Shown: positions 57,280 through 64,000 of the stretch, in pieces | Numbering within the stretch: position 1 is the first letter of the stretch | Layout: every line of letters begins with the position of its first letter | Assembly: GCF_014207955.1 (NCBI RefSeq) | Contig: NZ_JACHLK010000002.1 | Coordinates: forward strand, 620,001 to 684,000 | Length of the DNA: 64,000 nt | Reading direction: 5' to 3' | From: Acidovorax soli | GTDB taxonomy: Bacteria > Pseudomonadota > Gammaproteobacteria > Burkholderiales > Burkholderiaceae_C | Notes under the pieces: model-generated | Database searches by the model: none | What the model saw: only the letters and a program-made list of their open reading frames with translations | What the model was told of the DNA's origin: nothing | Translations under genes and position numbers: made by a program

Positions 57280-57729
57280 ATGACTACCTTCTCCAATGCA
57301 TTCCGCTCTGAAGTCATTCGCATGGCCCGCAAGGAGCTCAAGCCAGAGCTCCAGGGCATGCGCAAATCGCTGACCGCTCATCGCTCGGATATCGCAGCAC
57401 TCAAGCGCGAAGTGAAGTCGCTGACATCGCAGCTCAAGACCGCTCAGCGCCAGGTCAAGGTACCGGTGAAGGTTGCAGTGGACGAAGAAGCGCCCGCGCG
57501 CAAAGGCGGTCGCAAATGGGTATTCAAACCAGAAGCGTTGGCAGCCAAGCGCGCAGAGTTGGGAATTTCGTCCAAGGACATGGCCAAGCTGCTTCAGGCG
57601 GGCCTCGCATCGGTGAACCGTTGGGAGACTGGCAAGGCACATCCTCGCGCCGCACAGTTGGGACGCATCCACGAGGTTCTCAGCCTGGGCAAGCGCAAAG
57701 TCCTGGCGCTGCTGGCTGAGGCTCAGTAG
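57280..57729 (+). CDS. Helix-turn-helix (XRE-like) DNA-binding protein
   Basis: 149 residues. N-terminal ~70 residues: charged coiled coil (RKSLTAHRSDIAALKREVKS). C-terminal ~60: XRE-type HTH (KRAELGISSKDMAKLLQAGL, then ASVNRWETGKAHPRAAQL). Probably a dimeric regulator or nucleoid-associated protein. Convergent with the large minus-strand operon ending at 57776; a role in controlling it is possible but not shown. Confidence 0.8.
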   Translation: MTTFSNAFRSEVIRMARKELKPELQGMRKSLTAHRSDIAALKREVKSLTSQLKTAQRQVKVPVKVAVDEEAPARKGGRKWVFKPEALAAKRAELGISSKDMAKLLQAGLASVNRWETGKAHPRAAQLGRIHEVLSLGKRKVLALLAEAQ

Positions 57730-57775
57730 CTTTGCGTTTACCTTTCCGATGCACCTGCGGCTGAGTCGACGCAGT

Positions 57776-59464
57776 TCAAATTGACCAGCGCTCCACGCCA
57801 CGCTGCAGGGCGGTCACTTCCACGGCCTCACGGAACCGCCCAAACATCGCATCCGCCCACCGCGGTGAGTTGCCAGGGGCCCACCCCAGCAGTTGACTCG
57901 CCTGCCGATCAAACAAGCTCGGCTGGGCTGCGCGCAGGACCTCCCAATCCTCCAGAACCGCGGTGCGCCGGTCACTGAGCAACTGCGCCGAAGGCAGCTT
58001 GTCGGACTTGTTGGCATTGACTTGGTGGTCGACCTGCAGGAGGTTCCACAGGTCATTGTTGGCCCACAGGGAGAACGGAATGGCGTGGTCGACCGCAAAG
58101 CGCTGCTTGAGCGGCCGTCCGGACCAGGTGCACCGGGTGACGCCGGCTTTTTCGTAGGCCTGGCGGGCGAGCATGGTGGCGCGCTCCGGGTCGGGGCGCG
58201 CAAGCAGCAGCGGCAGCACGTCGCCAGATGTGATTCCCTGCCGGTGCCCAAAGCGCTCCGTGAGCGCTGCCCATCGCAGCACGACCGCATCGGCGATCCA
58301 GTGCCCGAGCAGGCTCAACTCCTTCCAGATGTCCGCGGGCATCAGCACAAGGCCTGACCGGCTGTCGTATTCGAAGACGGTCCCCGACTCCAATGCTCCA
58401 CCCGAGAACTCGACCGGGCCCAGGCGGATGGTCTGGGCGATCACACGCAGCACGGATCGGAGCTGGTCCTGCATGCCGCTGCTAAGCCGCCCGGCAAGCC
58501 AGTCCAGGTGCCAGGCGCTGAGGCCTCCATGCGCTCCCTGTTCGCGGTAGGGTTGCATCAAGGCAGTGAGCGCTGCCCGGAACTTGACGGGCTTGCTGCC
58601 CCCTGCCCCTTCAGACTGGGATTGGGGGATGAACTGCTGGGAAGCGAAGATGGGCCAGTAGTACATCAGCCACTTCTCTGCGATGCGCAGGAGAGGAACA
58701 CCCACTTGGCCATTGGCCTGCCAGACGGCGGTCTTGCTCTCGTGCATGGCGATGTCAGCCAGGACACGGAACAAGGCCAGCTTGTAGGTGGCGACCTTTT
58801 TGTCCCGGTTGAGCACACCCTCGATCTGGTCGATGGCGCGCAGGGTGCCGGTAGTGCGCAACTCCAGCAGCAGCGTGTACCAACTGGTTCCGGCCCGGGC
58901 CAGGGCATCGTCGGAATCCCAGCGGCCGATGCACTGGAATCCCAAGCGCTCGAACAGCAGCTGGATCTCTTCGGCGGTGTACCCCTGGAACAGCCGGCCG
59001 CTGGCATCACGATGCGCCACCAGGTCGTCGCCACGGGTCAGTGGCAGAGACAGCAGTAGGCGGCCGTGGGGGTTGAGCAGTGCACGGATGGCCAGTGCAG
59101 CATCGAACAGCTGATGGTCTGGAACGTGCATCAGGACGGCGCTGCAAAGGATCCCATCGAACTTGCCGTCAAAGGGCATGCCCAACTCGGGCAGCGCCGC
59201 GCTCACGAGCCGGTTTTCGAGCTCGGGGTGGGCGGCCTTGGCTGCCGCGCGCAGACCGCCTGTCGGCTCCACACCGTACGCGTCATAGCCGCTCTTGAGG
59301 AGGTGCGCCAGGTCGCGACCAGACCCTGCCCCGATATCCAGCACCCGGGCTCCTGGCACAAATGCCAGCGGGAAGTACTTGGCAACAGGACTGCCCACCG
59401 ATTCGTACCGGCTGGCTATGTCCTGGGCGTTGTCTTCGTAGAAGCGGGCCGTCGATGCGTCCAT
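57776..59464 (-). CDS. Methyltransferase-HNH nuclease fusion
   Basis: 562 residues. N-terminal class I SAM methyltransferase ~1-190: motif I VLDIGAGSGRDLAHLL, motif IV-like DGILCSAVLMHVPD, and LLNPHGRLLLSLPL, the small-molecule type and not a DNA methylase motif (no DPPY). Helical middle ~200-440. C-terminal HNH nuclease ~450-520: CTWSGRPL, FAVDHAIPFS, NNDLWNLL, HQVNANKSDKLP (His, Asn and the closing N-K pair present). Last gene of the exonuclease VII operon, 11 bp after the small subunit. HNH and methyltransferase in one chain is a combination seen in defence proteins; activity and target here are inferred. Confidence 0.82.
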   Translation of the reverse strand: MDASTARFYEDNAQDIASRYESVGSPVAKYFPLAFVPGARVLDIGAGSGRDLAHLLKSGYDAYGVEPTGGLRAAAKAAHPELENRLVSAALPELGMPFDGKFDGILCSAVLMHVPDHQLFDAALAIRALLNPHGRLLLSLPLTRGDDLVAHRDASGRLFQGYTAEEIQLLFERLGFQCIGRWDSDDALARAGTSWYTLLLELRTTGTLRAIDQIEGVLNRDKKVATYKLALFRVLADIAMHESKTAVWQANGQVGVPLLRIAEKWLMYYWPIFASQQFIPQSQSEGAGGSKPVKFRAALTALMQPYREQGAHGGLSAWHLDWLAGRLSSGMQDQLRSVLRVIAQTIRLGPVEFSGGALESGTVFEYDSRSGLVLMPADIWKELSLLGHWIADAVVLRWAALTERFGHRQGITSGDVLPLLLARPDPERATMLARQAYEKAGVTRCTWSGRPLKQRFAVDHAIPFSLWANNDLWNLLQVDHQVNANKSDKLPSAQLLSDRRTAVLEDWEVLRAAQPSLFDRQASQLLGWAPGNSPRWADAMFGRFREAVEVTALQRGVERWSI

Positions 59465-59475
59465 GGAGCGGTCAC

Positions 59476-59763
59476 TCAGAAGGGAATGTCGTCATCCATG
59501 CCATCGGAGGCACCTGGGCTGGGTTCCGATGCCTTTGTCCGTGGTGGATCGGCTGCAGCATCCTTTGCCTGCTGTTGGGCACCACCCAGCGCCTTCTCCA
59601 AGGCTTTCTCCACCGCATCGATGCGCGTTTGGCAGACCTTGTAAGCCGCCACGGACTCTTCGACGATGGTGAGCAGGTCATCGATGTTGGGTTCGCTCTG
59701 CTTGCGCAGGGTCTGGGCGTGTTTCTGCAGCACACCGTAGGATTGCTTGAAGGTCTCGCTCAT
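59476..59763 (-). CDS. Exonuclease VII small subunit-like protein
   Basis: 95 residues. Two helices of the XseB type (FKQSYGVLQKHAQTLRKQSE; VEESVAAYKVCQTRIDAVEK) joined by a short loop, then an acidic/Pro-rich tail ending DDDIPF, resembling SSB-type acidic tips. XseB assembles around the large subunit. Start overlaps the large subunit stop (ATGA). The C-terminal tail is longer than in E. coli XseB (80 aa). An accessory copy, distinct from the housekeeping xseB, which would lie elsewhere. Confidence 0.78.
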   Translation of the reverse strand: MSETFKQSYGVLQKHAQTLRKQSEPNIDDLLTIVEESVAAYKVCQTRIDAVEKALEKALGGAQQQAKDAAADPPRTKASEPSPGASDGMDDDIPF

Positions 59764-61496
59764 GGCTTGTCTTTCTGTTCGAGCTGCGCGGTCCGCAGCC
59801 CGTCTCGGAACTGGATGGTGATCTGGGTCTCGGTGCTGGCGGCGCTGGTGACGGCATGGCCGTCCTGGTCGCGCACCAGGGCGAAGCCGCGACCCAAGGT
59901 CTTGGCCGGGCCCTGACCCGCGATTTCTCGCATCAGGGCCTGGGTGTTCGTGCGCGCATCGACCAAGGTCTTCCGCGCAAGGGTGGAGGTGTCTTCGAAG
60001 GTTCGGGCCGTGGCGTCCGCCATGTAGCGCACGTCGGCCGTGGCGCGATCGAGAACGAAGCTCCGCTCAGCCTCGATGCCCGCACGCGCCATCTGCAGGG
60101 TCTGGCGTGCATCGGCCCGGACCTCTGCCAGCCTGGCCGGCACCTCGTGCTTGGCCTGGGCGACTTGGGCGGCGGCCAGGCGGCGCACGTCGTTCATCTC
60201 GCGCACGGTGTATTCCGAAGCAACGCGGATGGTCTGCGCCGCCTGCAGCTTCACGTCGCTGAGCAGTTCGCTCGCCTCGGTCCGGCTGCGGGCCAATTCC
60301 TGCCGGGCACCTGACTCGATAGCCGTGAAGCTCTGGACCACCGTGCGCCTGGCGGTGTCCGCCGCCCGCGTCGCATCACGGATCACGTCGGCGTACAGGC
60401 CTTTGGCTTCCTGGGCGCGCAGCAGGATCACCCGCTCGATGCCGGCGATGACCTTGGATGGAGTGTCGAACCGGATGTTCGCGACCTCATCGAGCACGGT
60501 GTTGTCGCGCTCATGGCCAATGCCGGTCAGCACAGGCACCTCCAGCTCGCACACCGCACGCACCAGGGCATAGTCATTGAGCCAGGCCATGTCGTTGATC
60601 GCGCCCCCACCGCGGATGATGGCCACGGCGTCCGGCGGTACCCCTTCAACACCCAGGCGCTTCACAGCACCGAGCAGCTCCATGCGGATCTCGCTGGCGG
60701 TGCCGTCACCCTGAAACCTGCTGTGCACGTAGATGAACTCGCAGATGCCAAGGCTCTCCAACCTGCGAGCCTCGGACTGGAAATCACCCAGCCCGGCACC
60801 GCCCTCGGGAGCCACCACCAGCACCCGGTTGTAGTCCCAGGGACTGGGCAGTTGGCGATTGAGTTCTAACAGCCCCTCGCGCTGCAGACGCTCACGGATC
60901 TCCCGCTTGCGGGCTTCCAGGTCACCCAGCGTGTAGTCAGGGTCGATGGCATCGAGTTCTATGGAAAAGCCGAACTGGGGTTTGAACACCGGTTTGGCCC
61001 GCACCAGCAGCTTAATGCCTGGGCCGATCTGGGCGCCGGTGGCACGCTCGAAATCAGGAAGGATCCGACTGGCCGTATTGGCCCAAATGGCTGCGCTGGC
61101 CTTGGCCACCACGACCCCATTCCCATCCCGCTCCGAGATCTCCAGGTAGACATGGCCGTTACGCACGCGCGTGTCCACCACTTCGACAAGGGTCCAGACG
61201 CCGGCACGGAAGGCCTGGGAAACGGCCGCAGCGACGCCACCCAGCAGTTGGGACAGGGGAATGCCCCGAGGAGCAGCGGACAGGCTCCTGGAGCCGCCCT
61301 GGTCCAGCTCAGGGGTGATCAGCGCGGTGGACGGTGAAGGTGGCTCCACTCCGCCGGCAGGCAGCCACTCGGAGAAGGGGGTGAGTGCCAGGCCATCCGG
61401 GACATACCACTGCCGCTTCGCAGGGTCCCAACGGGCACCCAGCGCCTTGACCCGGTCTTTGTCGCGAAACGATGAGGTGAGGTAGGTGCCGCTCAT
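59760..61496 (-). CDS. Exonuclease VII large subunit-like protein with N-terminal DUF5710 domain
   Basis: 578 residues from MSGTYLTSSFRDKDRVKALG (61496), which overlaps the previous stop (ATGA). DUF5710 ~1-45 (GARWDPAKRQWYVPDG). OB-fold ~75-185 (WTLVEVVDTRVRNGHVYLEI). Nuclease core ~200-345 with AIIRGGGAINDMAWLNDYAL and the GHE-D motif (GIGHERDNTVLDEVANIRFD), matching the XseA catalytic Arg/His/Asp. Long coiled coil ~350-530, and the XseA C-terminal strand (LGRGFALVRDQDG). E. coli XseA is 456 residues. ExoVII degrades single-stranded DNA from both ends. The DUF5710 fusion is unusual. Confidence 0.85.
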   Translation of the reverse strand: MSGTYLTSSFRDKDRVKALGARWDPAKRQWYVPDGLALTPFSEWLPAGGVEPPSPSTALITPELDQGGSRSLSAAPRGIPLSQLLGGVAAAVSQAFRAGVWTLVEVVDTRVRNGHVYLEISERDGNGVVVAKASAAIWANTASRILPDFERATGAQIGPGIKLLVRAKPVFKPQFGFSIELDAIDPDYTLGDLEARKREIRERLQREGLLELNRQLPSPWDYNRVLVVAPEGGAGLGDFQSEARRLESLGICEFIYVHSRFQGDGTASEIRMELLGAVKRLGVEGVPPDAVAIIRGGGAINDMAWLNDYALVRAVCELEVPVLTGIGHERDNTVLDEVANIRFDTPSKVIAGIERVILLRAQEAKGLYADVIRDATRAADTARRTVVQSFTAIESGARQELARSRTEASELLSDVKLQAAQTIRVASEYTVREMNDVRRLAAAQVAQAKHEVPARLAEVRADARQTLQMARAGIEAERSFVLDRATADVRYMADATARTFEDTSTLARKTLVDARTNTQALMREIAGQGPAKTLGRGFALVRDQDGHAVTSAASTETQITIQFRDGLRTAQLEQKDKP

Positions 61497-61699
61497 GGGC
61501 CCGCCTCGGGTGGTGCGGGCACCCAAGGTGTCCCTTGGCGCCACGATTGCACCTCCAGGAACTCACGCTCGCAGCCAATGCAGCGCAGGCGATTCGTGGG
61601 GCGCATGGCGCCGCTTTCGTCGCGCGCGATCACCTTGCGGTAGCTGGTTGCGCCGCAGATGCCGCAGCAGTTTCTGGGAGAGGGGGAAACCGAATCCAT
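61493..61699 (-). CDS. Small zinc-ribbon protein
   Basis: 68 residues with two Cys pairs, CGICGATSY and CIGCEREF, ~28 residues apart: a four-Cys zinc ribbon. Its TGA overlaps the start of the exonuclease VII large subunit gene (ATGA). DNA- or RNA-binding adaptor is plausible; no family assigned. Confidence 0.75.
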   Translation of the reverse strand: MDSVSPSPRNCCGICGATSYRKVIARDESGAMRPTNRLRCIGCEREFLEVQSWRQGTPWVPAPPEAGP

Positions 61700-61774
61700 G
61701 CCTGCAGTTTTACTCCCTATTTTCCACCACGTTGAACTCGAATCGGAAATTGACCGCAGCGGTGTCTGGCAGCG

Positions 61775-62050
61775 TCAACACCAAGCGAGTCTCTTGGGGA
61801 TGGTGATGGTCTCGCCGTCGCTCTGCACCGCGCCATAGCTCACGGACAGCGTATCGACCTTGGTGGTCGCGGTTTTGCGGGTCGCCTCCCAGCCGAACAT
61901 TCCGGGGCGCAGCTTCTGGCGCTGCAGCCAGGTCCAGATTTCAACAAGCTCGGCTTCGACTTCGGTTTGCTGCGCGCGCCTGGTCTGGGCTAGGCCGGAT
62001 AATTCGTACTGCTGGTCGCGCAGGACCCATTTGAATTGAAAGTGCATCAT
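61775..62050 (-). CDS. Hypothetical first gene of the exonuclease VII operon
   Basis: 91 residues from MMHFQFKWVLRDQQYELSGL (62050, or 62047). Reads AELVEIWTWLQRQKLRPGMF, then GWEATRKTATTKVDTLSVSY; alpha/beta, soluble, no known domain. It precedes the zinc-ribbon gene by 75 bp on the same strand, so probably part of the same transcript. A longer start at 62074 is possible. Confidence 0.6.
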   Translation of the reverse strand: MMHFQFKWVLRDQQYELSGLAQTRRAQQTEVEAELVEIWTWLQRQKLRPGMFGWEATRKTATTKVDTLSVSYGAVQSDGETITIPKRLAWC

Positions 62051-62137
62051 CGATCGCCGTTTGAGATCAAGCATTGTCTCAAACGCCCAGCCTTGCCTCT
62101 TCGGTGACTTGGCATCCCACCTCTAAGGCAACTGGTC

Positions 62138-62362
62138 GTGATGAGCGAGCGTGCCAATGGCAAGGCAAAGCGATTCATCCAATCGGCACTGCGCGAGTGG
62201 ACCTATGGCTGGAGTTACCAGAACTCAGGTGAGCGAACGGCGGCCTTGGCAAGCTGGCAGCATCACTACGACTGGCACCGGCCACACAGTGGCATTAGCG
62301 GCTTGGTACCCATGGGCAGGCTCGATCCAACTGGAAATAACCTGTTGACTCTTCACAACTAA
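62138..62362 (+). pseudogene. IS481-type transposase C-terminal fragment
   Basis: About 74 residues carrying the end of an IS481 integrase: ERANGKAKRFIQSALREWTY, then WQHHYDWHRPHSGISGLVPM and RLDPTGNNLL. The catalytic N-terminal part is gone. It marks an insertion scar between the exonuclease VII operon and the gene pair to its right. Confidence 0.8.
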
Positions 62363-62401
62363 CCGGCTCTGCCAGAGCACTTGGTGACAATGGAACGCTA
62401 G

Positions 62402-63688
62402 CTATGGCTTGGGGCTGCTAGCCACGGCTTGGGGAACTGGAGCGGATGCAGTGGAAGCGCTCGGTCCCGCCGAAGTTGTGGGCGAAGGAAGGACGATGGT
62501 GGTTGGTTTCGCGGCGCGGAGGCGGGTAAGAGCGTCCGGGGTAAGAATGGCATAGGACCAGTTTGCGAGCCCTAGCCCAGCAACTACTGACACCATGATG
62601 GTCCGGAGCACTATTGTCTGCGTGCGAGCGCGCGATTCAAGCGTAGTGAAGGTGCTGGACAGCATTTCCGCGACCGGTGCATATTCCCGTAGAAGCTGAC
62701 GCTTTTGACGTGAAATTTCGTCCTTCAACACTTTCAGCGTATGTTGCTGATTGCGGATCAACAGCAGCGTGAGCGCCACGAATACCCAAGCGCCGAGGAG
62801 GACTGCAGTGTTGATGAACAACTCAGGTCCGCCCCCTTTGTCCTCTTTGAGTTGGGTCGCGACGATGATGGTCGCCACAGGGATTCCGAGCAGTTGGTTT
62901 TGGATATCAGACAAAACCTTGTGAATCTTACCGACGTACTCGACTCTCGCGGTCTCAACCGTGTCTTTCAACTTCTCGTATGAAAAGCCTGCAGCGTACA
63001 TCTTGTAGCCTTGGTCGTACGCAGCACGAAGCTCCTTGGCATGGCTCAGCAGGAATGGGAATCTGGCCGAAGGCGGCTGAGCACGCACCAAATCAACGAT
63101 CGCAGTAGCAAGAATCCCTACACACTGCTTCTTGTGGGTGTCCGTAGGGATGAGCGTGGTAAGGGCTTGGACCTCGTCTACGTCCATCTTGCTGAGGTCG
63201 TCAGCGGTGTAGTTCACTGGCACGTCGAAACGACCGTTGCTGATGAAGACTAAGCTCTGGTCGTCTGAGTCGAGGAAACCGGCTACCTCCTTGAAGGACT
63301 TGACCAGTTTGACGGCAAGGAGATACCGGCCTACCTCGCTCTCCAATTTAGAACCGTCGTCAGACGAAGATTTGGTATCGAGAATCAGGAATCGTTGGCG
63401 GGCGCGGACGCGGTTGCCAGGCTGCTTCAAAAATTCGTTGAGATTGGGAGCGACGGCAGCCCAACCCACCCTCGGCTCAAACGAGATTTCCACTGTTTGA
63501 CCAAGGGCAGCGGCAGCGGAATCACCGTGGACGAGCACGCCGGTATCGTCGCTGTGCCCAAGACAAAGCTCCAAGGCCTTGAGGTCAGTGTCTTCGACGA
63601 GAACCAACGAGCCGCGCATCTCGCCGGCCGCGCGCGGCTCGAGCCGCTTCGCCACATGGGCCAAGGCTGCCCAGACGAGGTCAGTCAT
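62402..63688 (-). CDS. Membrane-anchored protein of unknown function
   Basis: 428 residues from MTDLVWAALAHVAKRLEPRA (63688), which overlaps the upstream stop by 8 bp. Soluble N-terminal domain ~1-260 (RARQRFLILDTKSSSDDGSK; FISNGRFDVPVNYTADDL). Two membrane helices: ~285-315 (LFINTAVLLGAWVFVALTLL) and ~365-390 (TIMVSVVAGLGLANWSYAIL). A coiled coil lies between them and a Pro/Ser/Ala tail follows. The N-terminal half faintly resembles restriction-type Asp-x-Lys (LDTKSS) folds. Co-transcribed with the partial gene upstream. Not recognised. Confidence 0.6.
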   Translation of the reverse strand: MTDLVWAALAHVAKRLEPRAAGEMRGSLVLVEDTDLKALELCLGHSDDTGVLVHGDSAAAALGQTVEISFEPRVGWAAVAPNLNEFLKQPGNRVRARQRFLILDTKSSSDDGSKLESEVGRYLLAVKLVKSFKEVAGFLDSDDQSLVFISNGRFDVPVNYTADDLSKMDVDEVQALTTLIPTDTHKKQCVGILATAIVDLVRAQPPSARFPFLLSHAKELRAAYDQGYKMYAAGFSYEKLKDTVETARVEYVGKIHKVLSDIQNQLLGIPVATIIVATQLKEDKGGGPELFINTAVLLGAWVFVALTLLLIRNQQHTLKVLKDEISRQKRQLLREYAPVAEMLSSTFTTLESRARTQTIVLRTIMVSVVAGLGLANWSYAILTPDALTRLRAAKPTTIVLPSPTTSAGPSASTASAPVPQAVASSPKP

Positions 63689-64000
63689 TCCTGCCGCCTG
63701 CACCATCGTCCTCGCCCTCTCGAACCTCGCCGTCCAACGCGGACTTCAACGTTTGCGGTAGGTTTCGGAGAATCAGCTCGCCGCGCGCCTGAACATACTG
63801 CGCATCGCCGCTGCGCAAGGCACGACGGTCAAGGTCCACAGTCCAAAACTTGGCCTTTCCATGGAACTTGATGAGAGACTTCAAACTGCGACCGTCAGGA
63901 ACAAAACCATCACTTATTTCCACCGCGCTTGCCGCCAAAGACTGCGCAAGACGCTCTGGAGCTTCCGGCCACGCGGCGTTGGTCAATTCCTCGAGGCTCA
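63681..64000 (-). CDS. Partial protein running off the right edge
   Basis: The frame is open to the end of the window; about 106 C-terminal residues are present (SLEELTNAAWPEAPERLAQS; GRSLKSLIKFHGKAKFWTVD; QARGELILRNLPQTLKSAL). Upstream part not available. Its stop overlaps the start of the next gene, so they form one operon. No family recognised. Confidence 0.6.
   Translation of the reverse strand, partial: SLEELTNAAWPEAPERLAQSLAASAVEISDGFVPDGRSLKSLIKFHGKAKFWTVDLDRRALRSGDAQYVQARGELILRNLPQTLKSALDGEVREGEDDGAGGRND

Overview
The window is high-GC DNA from a betaproteobacterial chromosome, most likely Comamonadaceae (Acidovorax-like). This rests on the GC-rich codon use, the ImuA-ImuB-DnaE2 mutasome, the Ku/LigD repair cluster, the PaoABC-type aldehyde oxidoreductase, NfeD/stomatin and HU genes that all look like that group, and IS3(IS407-type)/IS66/IS481 remnants. 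No plasmid origin, prophage module or CRISPR array was seen.

Layout. 0-7.4 kb is core-like: a LysR regulator divergent from an EamA transporter, a GNAT acetyltransferase, a secreted fasciclin-domain protein, a large PLP-dependent Orn/Lys/Arg decarboxylase, an NfeD-SPFH membrane pair and tRNA-Ser(GGA). 8.1-15.4 kb is a DNA-repair block: an SRAP-family protein, an exonuclease III-LigD fusion split by one in-frame TAG, a DUF3606 protein and Ku. 15.6-19.5 kb is a three-gene molybdo-flavoprotein aldehyde oxidoreductase operon. 19.7-22.2 kb has membrane proteins and a NarL-type response regulator.

22.2-27.6 kb and 33-38 kb are patchwork regions of small orphan genes, some frameshifted. They are separated by copies, in both orientations, of a short conserved motif (core CTAGACTTCGGCTATCGG) and by two copies of a longer ~200-bp repeat that ends in the same motif. 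Between them sits a LexA-box-controlled imuA-imuB-dnaE2 operon (27.7-32.9 kb), the SOS-inducible mutagenic polymerase module. 38.5-53 kb carries two IS66 fragments joined tail to tail, an ankyrin-like protein, a chemoreceptor, a diguanylate cyclase, a pair of secreted DUF1566 proteins, a LuxR regulator and a hybrid sensor kinase. 53-55.4 kb holds three small orphan protein families, each with a paralogue elsewhere in the window, and a candidate small RNA whose loops show anti-Shine-Dalgarno CACCTCC.

After a complete IS3-type element (55.4-56.7 kb), HU and a helix-turn-helix protein, the right end looks like a defence or DNA-processing island. A tightly overlapping operon (57.8-62.0 kb, minus strand) encodes a small conserved protein, a zinc-ribbon protein, a DUF5710-exonuclease VII large subunit, an ExoVII small subunit and a methyltransferase-HNH nuclease fusion. 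Next to it lie an IS481 remnant and a two-gene operon with a membrane-anchored protein that runs off the window. The ExoVII/methyltransferase-HNH operon is the best candidate for an undescribed system; its role in defence is inferred from composition and context only.
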